The notes below the pieces were generated by a model, which saw only the letters and a list, made by a program, of their open reading frames with translations, ran no database searches and was not told where the DNA came from. The position numbers and the translations under genes were made by a program. Of a stretch of DNA of 64,000 nt, positions 46,163 through 58,607 are shown one piece after another. Source of the stretch: Schizochytrium sp. TIO01 (lineage: Eukaryota; Sar; Bigyra; Thraustochytrida; Thraustochytriidae); the NCBI GenBank assembly GCA_004764695.1, contig SMSO01000014.1:5214845-5278844 (forward strand), given 5' to 3'. Each line of letters opens with the position of its first letter. Within the stretch, counting starts at the first letter, position 1.

Positions 46163-49100
46163 ATGTTTGGAGCAACTCCAACTAGCCTCAATAGTAACGA
46201 TGCTGAGGTCGCCCATCTAAGAGAACTTCTCAGAGTACATCAGCAGCAGTCTTATGAAATGAAATTTGCTGCTGAAAAGAGGATCGAAGAATACTCTAAC
46301 GCGTATAACAACTTTGTGAGCCAAAGTAGAATGGAGCTAAATGTGCTGCAGCAGCAGCTTCAGGCACGAAATGAGGAGCTATTTCAAAACAACCAAGTTT
46401 TTTCCAATGAGCTCAAAGAGAAATCTGGGGTCATCTCCGAGTTACAGCAAGAGATTAGTAACACTCATGCCAAACTTCATACGATTGAAACAGAAAAGAA
46501 TACAATCCTTGAACAAAATGCGCATCTGGAGACGGAAATTGAAAAGCACAAACTTGAAGGATCGCTCGAGGTACAAGACGTGCGGAATAATTTAGCAGAA
46601 GCGCTGCGCGAGAATCAAGAATTGAAACAACAATGCCAAGAGCATGTAGACATTATCCATGTACGAGAAGGACAGTTAGAGGAAAAGTCTGAAATGGTGC
46701 TTTGTTTGGAGCGTGACTGTAAAACCTACAAAGATGAGATAAAGGGTTCACTTTGAAGAAAAGGAGTTGCACTTGAAGCAACTGTCTGACGCAAAGCTAA
46801 TCCAGTCATCCCAGGACTCTGCGTATGAGGCTCTTGCCAAACTCAACAAGAAAAATGAAGAACTTCTTTCTGAAGCTCTTAAATCAGCAAACTCTGAGAA
46901 GGAGATTTATGCTGAAGAGAAAGCTTCTCATGTGCAGAAATTGTCCGATTTCGAGCAAGTTTTGGCGTCTCAAAACTCTGCTTATGAGGCTCTCGCTAGG
47001 ATCAATAAAGAAAACGAGAATCGTCTTTCTGCAGCTCTAAAAATGGCAGAGTCAAAGGACCAGGCTTACGCCAAAGAGAGAACACTGCACTTGCAGCAAC
47101 TGTCGGACATAAGGCTCATTCTAGCGTCTCAGGACTCCGCTTATGAGACTCTCGCTAAACTTAGCCAAGAAGAGAAAACACGGCTTGCTGCAGATTTGGC
47201 TACAGCGAACTCGGAGAAGGCCTCGCGTGAATCTGAAATCGAGAGTCTTTGCAAACAGAATGCAGAGCTCGCAAATTCTCTTCTCCAGTTGGAAATTCAA
47301 CTTGGAGATTGTTTAAATGAGCTGAAGACATTTTCAACAGAGCTTAGAGCTGCTAGGACAAACACAGAAAACCTGAATGACGTCTTGCAAGGATCCAAAT
47401 CAGAGTTTGAATCAGATTCTGAAGCAGAACTTGAAACGGCGATCGAGGAAAAAATTGATGAAAATATCAAGACAGACCCAGAAGAACATGTCTCTCAAGT
47501 CTTAGAGAAAAACCTGAGAATTTCAGAAAAGGCAACGAAACACAGCTCTACGCCACTCAAAGACTCGTTACCTACAATAGAGCAGAAGGAACTAGACTCA
47601 AGCATGGAAGAAACTATGGATGAGGACCAGAAGAAACCTTCCTTTAGTTCAGAAGAAGCGATGCAACTCTTGCACAGATGCAAGCGACATACTAAGACGC
47701 TTGAAGTTGAGCAAAAATGGGTACGAAAAACATTTTGCCATCTTCAAACCCAGATTCAAAGCCTTGAAGATACTTCGGATATTTTGATGGATATTGCTGA
47801 GAACATGTCGATGCACGGAGTAGATTTAGGGAATGGAGGAATCAAACTTAAAACTTGGCGTAAGAGCCACCCCAAGCGTAGCAAACAATGCCAGGATTCC
47901 ATGGACTCTACTCCAAAAACGAAGTCCAAAAATCAAAATCAGGAATCTCGACGGCGGCCTCGCTCAATGGAAATGTCACAATATGATATTCTCTTGTTAG
48001 AACAGAATGCTATCGAAATGATGAGCACGAGTAAAAGGCCAAGACGAAATGAGCCACGGAAGAGCACAACTCATAAGCAGGCAGCAACTGTTGTAGTCGA
48101 TATCACAAATACTCCCGAGCTGGTGAACATTTATCGCACTTCGCAAAATGATGGTGTGAACCTTAACTCTAGTAGCCAAAGTAAAGACAGCGGTCTGCGT
48201 CAAATCAATGCGTCACACGCTGAGGAATCTGTTAATAAAGGCTCTCACACAGGACATTCAAAACAGAAACATGCCTGCCTGAAGCGTCGCTGGAATAATT
48301 TTCGTAGTAAGGCTCAGATGCATTTGAGCCGATACTTCGAATGTGCCCTGACGAAATGGCAAAACAGCCGTACAGAGCAGCCTGATAAGAACACAGCACA
48401 TGCTAACTATGCTTATGGCCATTCGCTCCTTCTTCATATGAATAGCCTCATGTCCAAAATGCGTTGGTCGTGTAGTTGTGGTTGTATGATTGACCAATCG
48501 AAGCCTTGTGAAAGCACCTTAGCTAGGTCTTTGAAATCAACCCAGGAGTACGTATTAAAGCTTGAGCATTACCTTGGCGAGGCAATACTCTTTGAGCCAT
48601 CTTCTGAAAATGAAGATTATTCATACAACCTTTATGATGATGAAAAGAGGTTTAACTGCTTACTTGAAAAACTCACATCATATGCGAGAAAGTTGCAAGA
48701 TGCAACTTTGGAAGGCAAAACTACAGGAAAGAAACGGAGCTCTCGTGCAAACTCGCTCAAGGGAGCTAGCGCGCAAGAAATTCGGAGCCAACTGAGCTCA
48801 CTTTTGCAAATGCTTGAAGGTCTCTCACCCTTTAAGAGTGAGAATCAAAGTGTAGACAGTCATGGCCAGGAATCGTCGACAAATTCAGTGCGAGCATCCT
48901 CTGCGTCTTCCAATCCCCAAGCAAGTGTAATGGCAGATCTTCGACAGCTGATTGAGCAGCTTGGGCTCAATGATACCTTTTCTACCAGGAACGAAACTCC
49001 CGCCAGAAATGAAGTTGTTGATTTACCGAGCAATGCATCAGATACAAGCATGGAGCCAAACGCGGCGCAGCTTCTCAAAGCTGCCAAGGACCTTAAAAAT

Positions 49101-49812
49101 CACAAGTTTGAAGATCCTTATGAATTAGTGAATGGAGTCCTTCAAACTTGGCAATCTTGTGTCAGTAACATGTCGGCTTGGACGGAAAACACTGATTTGG
49201 CCTCCTGCTTCACTCATTTAGAGCACATTAATTGTATGCATCATCGACTGGTGCTAATCTACAACGAGATTCGACACCATACTAGCCAACTAGCGAATGA
49301 CCTTCAAGCTACAATTAAGGCAAAAATGATTCAGCCTGGACACGAAGTTAACTCCACCTGCAAGCCGTTTGTTGACGGGCTTATAGCTCTCAGGGCTGCT
49401 ACAAATGATATTCTGAGTACAAACGAAGGCGCGTCCAAAGTCATTTTTGACTCTTCTTCAAGTAAATTGGGACTTCTGTTCACGAAGAAGACAGGCCATT
49501 CTGTCACGAACTATTGGGACCACATTATTAGTCAACCAAGGTTTTTCAAGGTTGACAAGATTCTTTGGAGGAATCGCTTCAAACATGATGTGACAAGTGC
49601 GTCTCTTCGATGGAGGGGCACTCAGACTTTAACGCATCAGTTCCTGATATATGAATCATACTGTCAAGACTTCGAAGCAGAAGTGCATGGCAGAGGCCGT
49701 CCGAAGTGCCAAGCGCTATCGGCAGCTACGGAGAGACGAGATCGATGAAGAAGAAGACAATACTGATGATGATATGGTGCTGCCTGCATCAAAACGAAAG
49801 CACCAATCTTAA
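46163..49812 (+). CDS. Large coiled-coil protein; reading frame needs two +1 shifts
   Basis: The ATG at 46163 (AAACATGTTT) opens 197 residues of coiled coil ending in CTT TGA at 46754. A +1 shift continues without loss of character for about 980 codons (from about 46757). A second +1 shift before the TGA at 49746 gives a natural acidic/basic tail ending at 49812. The whole is about 1,210 residues. The N-terminal third is coiled coil with three tandem 53-residue repeats (about 46767-47243) built around LHLKQLSD...SQDSAYEALAKL. The middle is charged and Ser-rich with basic, nuclear-localisation-like clusters (SKRPRRNEPRK). The C-terminal 350 residues look globular and helical. I do not recognise the family. 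The frame breaks may be programmed shifts, assembly errors or decay. Confidence 0.7.
46767..47243 (+). repeat. Three 159-bp coding repeats (53-residue unit)
   Basis: Three diverged copies in tandem. Each encodes HLxQLSDxxLxxASQDSAYEA followed by a Lys/Asn/Glu-rich helix and an ANSEKE/YAEEK-like end. Similarity is clearer at protein than at DNA level, so the duplications are not recent. Confidence 0.85.
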
Positions 49813-50905
<1,093 letters not shown>

Positions 50906-52735
50906 TTACAGAGGTTTCTGCAGAAGGAAGCGGTGGTAAGCATCATTGGCTGTCTCTTCAACGAAATAAAAACCAACGTCCTGAAGAAAGTCATCAATAG
51001 CAGCATGGCCTGCTGGTGTATCCTCATCGGCCTGGAGCCCAACGAGAACACGGCCGACATCAGCTCCATGGTTGCGATAGTGAAAAAGAGAGATGTTAAA
51101 GCGGCGTTCAGAAGATGTGTGGACCTTCTCGAGAAACTCGCGAAGGGCACCAGGGCGTTCAGGAAATTCGAAGCGGAAGAGGCGCTCCTGGCCGGGTTGA
51201 AGTGCGCGTCCACCTGAGAGATAGCGAATGTGGGTCTTGGCCAAATCATTATTGCGAAGATCATACACCTTATATGCAGACTCACCCTTGAGCTCAGCAA
51301 GAACCTTCTCCCGATCATCAGCAGAAGTTGCCTGGAAGTTAAGGATGATCTTGGCCTCTCCATCGTTACTGGGGTCATACCTGTATGAAAACTCGGTTAC
51401 ATTGCGAGGGTAAACGCGGTTGTACAAGTCCCAAAAAGCACCGCGTTGCTCAGGGATTTCAATAGCAACAAGGTTCTCAGAAGAGTCCGCGCGCTCTGAC
51501 ACAAACCGAAGACGGTCAAAGTCCATGTTTGCTCCGGAAGCAACAGCAATGAGGGTCTTGCCCTGAACACCAGTCGTAGCTACGTAGCGGACGAGGGCGG
51601 CAATGCTCAGCGCACCAGCAGGCTCGAGAACAACGCGGGTATCATTGAATCCTGCCTTGATGGCAGCACAGATTTCGTCGGTAGTTACAGTAATAGTTCC
51701 AGAGCAAAGCTCCTTAACCAGCGGGAAGGTGTTCTTGCCAACAGTGCGAACCGAAGCACCGTCAGCAAAGAGACCTACCTGGGGCAAGGTGACAACCTTG
51801 CCGGCAGCCAAAGATGCGGTCATGCCAGCAGCATCATCTGCCTCACAGCCGATCATGTGTACATGCGGAAGCACCTTCTTCACATAGGTAGAAACACCAG
51901 CCATGAGGCCACCGCCTCCAATCGTACAAAAAATGGCTTCCAGGTTTTCTTGAGCCTCGCTCGGGAGTTGCTTAACAATCTCCATTCCAACAGTACCCTG
52001 ACCGCAGATAACAAGAGGGTCATCAAATGGGTGGATAAGGGTACGTCCTTCTGCGGCGAGACGAAGTGCCTCTGCTTGGGCCTCATCGTAGTTGTTGCCG
52101 ATCAGAAGTACATTACCGCCGTTCTTCCTGACGGCATCGACTTTGATGCGGGGAGTAGCCTTAGGCATGCAGATAACTGCGTCAATGCCCAAGCGCTTGG
52201 CAGAGAGTGCCAAACCTTGGGCATGGTTACCAGCTGAGCAAGCCACAACTTTGAGGTCGTCCGCGGTCTTTCCCTCGCGCTTCATATCGCTAAGTAGGGA
52301 GGCCAATTTGTTGTACGCACCTCGGATCTTGAACGAGTGTACTGGAGTTAGATCCTCGCGCTTGAGATAGACGTCATTGCCGGTCAAAGCGGACAAGGCA
52401 GGAGCATACTGCAAAGGTGTCTCCTCCATGACCTGGTACACACGGCTTTGGGCGTTAAGAATTCCGCGAAGGTAGTCATCGATGAGCTGCTCTTTGCGCA
52501 AGAGGTCAAGACCAGCGTTAAAGCGGCTACTGGTGAGATTACCTGTAAGGCTCTCGGGAAGGTCCGCGGGCCAGGTACCTGAGGTTGTGCGAGGAATACC
52601 ACCGGACTTTTCAGAGTTTCCTGAGCTGCTCAGATAGCGACGTGAAACCTGAGTAGAGGTGTTTGCGGCTGCCCGAAGTCCAGTGCGTTGCCACAGGCCT
52701 TTTGTGGTTGTTGTTGTCGTTGCCAAGCTCACCAT
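50906..52735 (-). CDS. Biosynthetic threonine dehydratase (threonine ammonia-lyase), organellar
   Basis: PLP enzyme that turns threonine into 2-oxobutanoate and ammonia, the first committed step to isoleucine. The ATG at 52735 gives 609 residues. Residues 1-45 are Thr/Arg/Ser-rich without acids until SGNSEKS and include SRRYLSSS, a typical mitochondrial (or plastid-like) targeting peptide. Catalytic core: PLP lysine K136 in SFKIRGAYNK, SAGNHAQG at 167-174, the phosphate loop GGGGL at 273-277 and a late SGANMD. The C-terminus carries two ACT-like regulatory domains (starting near NLVAIEIPEQRGAFW and LFRFEFPERPGALREF), as in bacterial IlvA and plant OMR1, so feedback control by isoleucine is expected. 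No intron interrupts the frame. Confidence 0.95.
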   Translation of the reverse strand: MVSLATTTTTTKGLWQRTGLRAAANTSTQVSRRYLSSSGNSEKSGGIPRTTSGTWPADLPESLTGNLTSSRFNAGLDLLRKEQLIDDYLRGILNAQSRVYQVMEETPLQYAPALSALTGNDVYLKREDLTPVHSFKIRGAYNKLASLLSDMKREGKTADDLKVVACSAGNHAQGLALSAKRLGIDAVICMPKATPRIKVDAVRKNGGNVLLIGNNYDEAQAEALRLAAEGRTLIHPFDDPLVICGQGTVGMEIVKQLPSEAQENLEAIFCTIGGGGLMAGVSTYVKKVLPHVHMIGCEADDAAGMTASLAAGKVVTLPQVGLFADGASVRTVGKNTFPLVKELCSGTITVTTDEICAAIKAGFNDTRVVLEPAGALSIAALVRYVATTGVQGKTLIAVASGANMDFDRLRFVSERADSSENLVAIEIPEQRGAFWDLYNRVYPRNVTEFSYRYDPSNDGEAKIILNFQATSADDREKVLAELKGESAYKVYDLRNNDLAKTHIRYLSGGRALQPGQERLFRFEFPERPGALREFLEKVHTSSERRFNISLFHYRNHGADVGRVLVGLQADEDTPAGHAAIDDFLQDVGFYFVEETANDAYHRFLLQKPL

Positions 52736-55700
52736 TGTGAACGAAGAATCAAAGAACGAAGAACGAGTGACAACACAACAATCAACAAGATGGAGTGTAG
52801 GTGACTCACAACAGTCGCTGACTTACCTCCTTACTTAGCCACCCCGGAACGGAGTTGGAGAAGAGGAAGCGAAGGAAATGTGCAAACAAAGGCAGAAGTG
52901 CTAAAGGCAAAGGACGACACCCTTCGCCGTCCGTCAAGCCTTTCTAGCTCTAGAGTTGCTAGTCAGGATTCAATGTCTGCTCGCTCTCTGTAAAATTACT
53001 TCAAGCAGCACAGCCGCATATTGTTCTTTTCTACCAACACTAATTAGTAATATAGTATTATTGCTTAATAGAAATTTATTTTAAAGGAAAAAGTTCTATT
53101 CAACTTAGTCGCCTAACAATAATATGAAGTATATTGCATCATGGAGGATAATAGTAGCATACTTTTCTAGAGAAAAATAATGATTAAAACTCTAGGTTCA
53201 AAGTAAGATAGATAAGAAAGCCAAAGCAAGCAAAGGTAGCAGAAGGTAACTACGTGCCCAGGTATGCTAATGCTACCTGCAGAAACCTTGAACTAAACGA
53301 ACAATGTTCTTTTATCTGTGTTGCACTACTTAAAGATGACAATCTCATGTAAATTGCACTATTAGTTCTAATAGGCTTTGATGTGAGACTGAACATCAGC
53401 AAAGGTGCAACCTGAAAAATACCCTATTAGACCTACCATGGAAAAGCCTACCTAACTAGTACTTTCAACGATATATAGCTACTATCATGATTAGTTAAAA
53501 TATTAATAGGCTCTACTGCTTATCATTAACTTTTTCTGTTTTCTTCACTTTTCTTACTTCAGCCAAGGAGAACTCTCATAGAAAACACACCTACAACGCT
53601 ATATACTTATTATATGTGATGTAAAATAAGAAAGAGTGCCTACTAGGTAGGAATACTAAAATGTAGTGCATTCCAGTTGCTCTATATATGACATTATTGC
53701 ATCCACCCACCTTCCTCGAAATTTACTTTCTTCTTCTTTTTCATTGAACTCTGCAGCCAAGTTTACATCTGCACAAAGTTAGTATTAGTGCCTCTAGTAA
53801 GCTCCCTTTTTAGTTTCGAATGTTATGGTATGTGCCAAACTAACTTGCTAGTAAGCAGAGCAAACGTGTGGTTGTTTGCTTGTTTGTTTATTCCTTTTTG
53901 AGCCTTTGCCAGGAACACGCCAACTTTTCTTTCCTCTTTCTACTTTTCTTCTTTTTCTTCTTCTTTTCTACTTTTTCTTCTTCTTCCTTCGAGTGAAACC
54001 AGATAGATTGCTAGATAGATAGGACTTTACTAAGACCCCAGGCCATTGGTCATTGTTTTCGGAACGCACCCCGATGTTAATCCTTCCTTCCTGTGGCTTC
54101 GCCTGTTCGTGTAACACGCATCCGATCTTTCGCATCAATCGCAACAATCAATCAGCCAAGCTAACCATGTTGCTTCTACCTATGTTGGTGTTTGGAGTAC
54201 AGGGCTCATACGCAACCACATAAAACGAGCATGTGAAGTGCCGGTGCTATATAGCAGACGATGGTCGTTTTGGATAAAGTAAGTAGCACTACTAGGGTAC
54301 CCACATGATAAGCTAGAACCCACTCTGAAGACTTCGAGCGGAAACAAACTAAATTCGAGGCCATTGTTTCAAAGATGTCGATTAAAATTAGCCCGAAAAT
54401 ATTCTAATTCATTATAAAGTGGTTGCAATCGAAAGAATCTCAAGCACTGATTGCTATTTTGGAAATGATAGCTTCGTAAGCTTGTGCAGGATAAAGTCTT
54501 ATCAAGCGTAGTCGCCTATTTGTAGATTGAAAAAGCCTGGCCTCAAAAAGCAAAACAAGAAAACCTTGATGGAAGTACCTAGGTTTTAAAACAGCCATAT
54601 AGCTAAGGATATTAATTATCCTACAAGGTACCAGGGGTTTTGTCTTTTGCTTTGCATTGTGTTTGTTAGTACCTCTTTCGATCGGTAACTGTGAGGCAAA
54701 TAGCTGCAGGTAAATCTGCTACTTATTTCTTATTTTTCGTCTTCAAGTATCTACATTAAGATTTTGAGAACAGGACCCCTAGTCGCCCAAAACTTCACAA
54801 AATCTATATATGTTGCACAGAGCAATTGAACTATGTTATGTTGAATAATGAGTTCTTGTGTATGTAGGTATGAGTCCCACACCTATCATAAGGAAGGATG
54901 CTTTTCTATTAGTTGGGCTTATACTAGGTTTAATAGGAGAACCCTGGCTCTAGCTAGTGGGCACGCATACAATCTACATGGTGCATTCGATAACATGCCA
55001 TATATCTTGTTAGAATCCAAGTGTCGGCGAAAGTGAGAACTAGCATTTAGGACCAAGGTTCTGCAATATTTTTGGTAAGAGCAAAACGTGCTTGCTCATT
55101 ACAGCTTTGTTGGAAGAAGGGTGCTAGATAATTTATGTAAAGTCTGGACTCTCGTTGTTAGTACTAGTACTCAATTGAATTAGTGTACACCGCCGGCGAA
55201 TGTCTAAGTACATGCAATGCATTCTATTTTTTCTGTGTCTGATGTAAATTGAATACAATATGGGTAATACTGCTGACAAAAATGCGAATATGTAGTAGGC
55301 TTGCCCTGATGTGTGTGTGGTCTTGTTTGCTCATGAGAGGTACAGTTTGATAAAGATTACTCTCGACGCATCAAGACTTGCTTATGTGCGTCCTGGTGGA
55401 GTTACCTATAACACTCCTATAGGTTCTGCAGATGTCTGTAACTTTTGTGAAGCTTTTTACTAGTTGATATTAGTTAGTATACATAATTGTTCTGCAAAAC
55501 GAGTTGAAACTTAACTTATGTGAGCGCTTCAGAAAGTCCCAACTTCTCTATATACGTGAGAAGGCTCTTGACTAGTTAAAATTAGGATGTTCACTTTCTC
55601 TCTACACTCAAGGCTTACAACAGTTTGCTTGGGTAGTGTTCTGATTATACTATCTGCACGCCCTACTAGTCAATTAAATCACCTTCCCTGGTCCCATCAA

Positions 55701-56573
55701 TCATTTCAGTTGGAATATAACTCTCAAAACATATAGTTCATACCGCTATTTAAAAAATCAAACAAGTGGTTTCCAGCATATTTCTAAATTTATCAATTCT
55801 TTGCTTAGTTTTTTAAGGCCGAATTTACTCGTAAGCGAAAGTCCTCTGATTAGTCAGAATAGTGATCATAAGAGAAGCATAGCAGCTACTATGCCTAGCA
55901 GTAAGGTCATAGAAGAGATTTTGGCCTGGAAGTCACAGAGTTGTCCTACCAGTAGCCTTTCTAGCCCCTTTCTAGGCTTCATTCTTGATTATAAACCAAC
56001 CAAGGTAAAGGTGCCCAGTATCCTTACTACAAATATAGACTACCAGTAGTATGTAATACTCTTTCGAGTTAAATGAGCAAGCGCAAAAGAATTAACTATA
56101 TAGGGCCTACTATGTCAACCATTCTTATACCCTGATTACTACCTAGCGGTTAGTATTAGAATGAGTAGTGTTAGTAGTTTCTCAAGGATACCAAAAGAGA
56201 AAAGACCAAAAAACAAGAACAAAACAATCCTGCTAAGATACTTCATATTAGAAACATTAATAGTTTACCATCATCATCACTTTCTAATTAGTCTTTCGCA
56301 TCATGCTCTCCAAACTCCTCAAGCCAAGACCGGCAAAGCAGGGACGCCCACGCTGCAGTGTTTTGTGCAGAGGGTCTCTTCGCGGTTTGCGAGAAGGAAG
56401 AGCAGGTAACGGCTGACACGCCTTATCCTTAGCTCGTTCAAGGAAGGATAAAGTCCACACAGCGATTGAGCTTGTTCAACGATCTGTCAACGACCCAGGG
56501 TGACGTGGGCTCGCAACCTTCACAAACGCCGACAGAAGTTGAATAATTAAAAGTAGAAGCCTACGTGTGAACC
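52736..56573. other. Intergenic region (3.8 kb)
   Basis: Divergent spacer between threonine dehydratase and the myristoylated-protein gene. AT-rich, with many TACCTAG/ACTAGT words and pyrimidine tracts near 53935-53995. Short frames at 54848-55036, 55801-56049 and 56161-56409 have no domain. Nothing else recognised. Confidence 0.4.
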
Positions 56574-56628
56574 ATGGGTCTTTTCCAATCTTGCTTTGAG
56601 CAGGAGTCGGACCTTGCCACCCCCTACC

Positions 56629-56660
<32 letters not shown>

Positions 56661-57458
56661 AAGTCTCGGGAAACTCAGCAGGAGGGCCAGCAACAGCAAC
56701 AACAACAACAACAACAGATTGCATCTGGATCCCAGACATCAGCCTCTGCAAGTCCTGTGAAGAATTCCGATGCCCCTCCATCTTATGTAGAGGCCGCACG
56801 CCTTTCCCAGCAGCAACAGCAAAACTCCTCACAGTCGACTACGGCTACCCCCGCCGCGAACCCTGCCCCCGCCGCTGCGACCACAGCCAAAGATACGCCC
56901 ATGGTTGAAGAGACTAAGCCAACTACTGAGACCTCTGCCGCCAAAGAAGCTAGCAAGCCTGTATCTGTCGAGAAGGAATCCTCTCCTGAACCTACGAAAG
57001 AGACCCCTGCCCCCAAAGAACCCGAGGTGATCAAGCAGGTTTCTGAGAAGTCCACAGAAACTACTGAGAAGCCATCTAGCAAAGTAGAAACTGCCCTCAA
57101 GTCTGAGGAACCAAAGTCTGATCTGTCCGAAAGTGCGAAGGAAGAGGCGAAAGCACCTAAGGAGGAAGAGAAGGAAGAGGTAACTATTGCCGCAGAGAAG
57201 GAGGCAGATCAGAAGCTCTCTGTCGAAACATCTACTCCCAAAGATTCATCGACAAACGAAGCTGCTAAAACTCCTGCCACTACTGAGTCTACCTCATCTG
57301 CTAACGAGGAGGCAACCTCTCCGAATGACGCAGACAGCAAAACCAATGGCGAAGATGACGAAGCCTCCGCTGAGACGGATGGTGCCTCTAATGCCTCTTC
57401 CAATGCCTCCAAGAGCAAAAAGAAGCGCAACCGGAGGAAGAAGAAGTCCAAGAAGTAA
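56574..57458 (+). CDS. Low-complexity acidic protein with N-myristoylation signal and PPxY motif
   Basis: The ATG at 56574 lies in ACCATGG. The 294-residue product starts MGLFQSCF: Gly2 and Ser6 fit the N-myristoyltransferase consensus, and Cys7 is a likely palmitoylation site, so membrane anchoring is expected. Then come a run of ten Asn (20-29), a Gln run (39-48) and APPSYVEAA (67-75), a PPxY WW-domain ligand like those that recruit Nedd4-type ligases. A long Glu/Lys/Ser/Thr/Pro disordered region follows, and the C-terminal 16 residues are almost all Lys/Arg. The polybasic tail could bind acidic lipids or RNA. Translation is certainly frame-consistent with no intron; no family is recognised. 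Function is inferred from motifs only. Confidence 0.7.
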
Positions 57459-58607
57459 GTAGGCGCATTACCTCCTTGGTGACTTCGTAGAAAAGACCAG
57501 ATAGGGCCCACGCGAATAGTCATCCTACATTATACATCTACAAGACTCCATAGCAGGTCGCCTATTGACTAAAAACCTCCAAAATTATTAAATCTGAGAC
57601 CCTATACCCTATCAGTGAGGTCAGCCTACGAACTAATGCCTAGTTACGATTGATTTCTTTCTTTAAAATCTCAAATGATTTCTACATATGGCAAATAAAT
57701 AGAATCTGAATGGTGTGGTTTTATTAGGCTTGGGATGAAGTATAGTGGATTTGTAAGTGCTTTGAAGTTCTTGTCTCCACATAAAGTGAATTTGTATTTG
57801 AAATCTGGAAGCAACAGAGGGCATTAAGAACAATGGAAGTGTAGTAGCAAAGGGAATGAATCAAGAACATCTTTTCTTTTCTTGTTCTGTTCCATTTCCA
57901 AAGTATAGAATGTTTAAAAATTGGAGGCGGCTTACATGTTAGATTTTCTCATAGAGAGGTGATTATTGTTTTTTGTTGACTACCTCTCTCGAAAATATGT
58001 TCGCATAGTAGTGGGAAACTTGCGCTTTCTGAGACCCAAATCAGTACATACGCCGACCCAAAGCAAGTGATTCTACATGGAATTAATTGGTCTAGTCCTA
58101 ATTCTGCTACAGAGACGAAACTTAGGATATGCTAGTTCTTTGCTGCATCCATGATACTGTGCCGATTAGTATTTTACTAAACCATTTTAAATATGTGATG
58201 ACTTGAAGTTTCAATTTCGTTTCTGAAGAATGTTCAGTGTAGCTTTAATTGTAAATAAGTCTATCCACCTTTCACCCATGCGAGTGCCTTCTCTTATAGA
58301 GGTTCTTTGGCTTAGAAATAGACGACAGATTGGCTAAGACAAAATACAGGAAATCTGGAACTGCTGCCTTCATGCCTGCTGAACAGATTGGCTCAAATTG
58401 CACACGAAGTATCTTTATTCCACTTTAAGTCCACCAAGTGATTCCCATGGGAATCAATGCTAATAACACTAAGAGAATACTACCTTACACCTAATAGCAG
58501 CATCGAACTACAAAGAAACAAAGAGTATTTCGTTTGGTTTCAAGTTGGTTTTAAAAGATTTTAATGAGTTACCTCTGACAAAGCAGAATCAGACACAGCG
58601 CGCAAGC
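57459..58607. other. Intergenic spacer
   Basis: About 1.1 kb of AT-rich DNA that should hold the upstream gene's 3' UTR and the IPK promoter. No open frame, repeat or RNA gene recognised. Confidence 0.45.
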
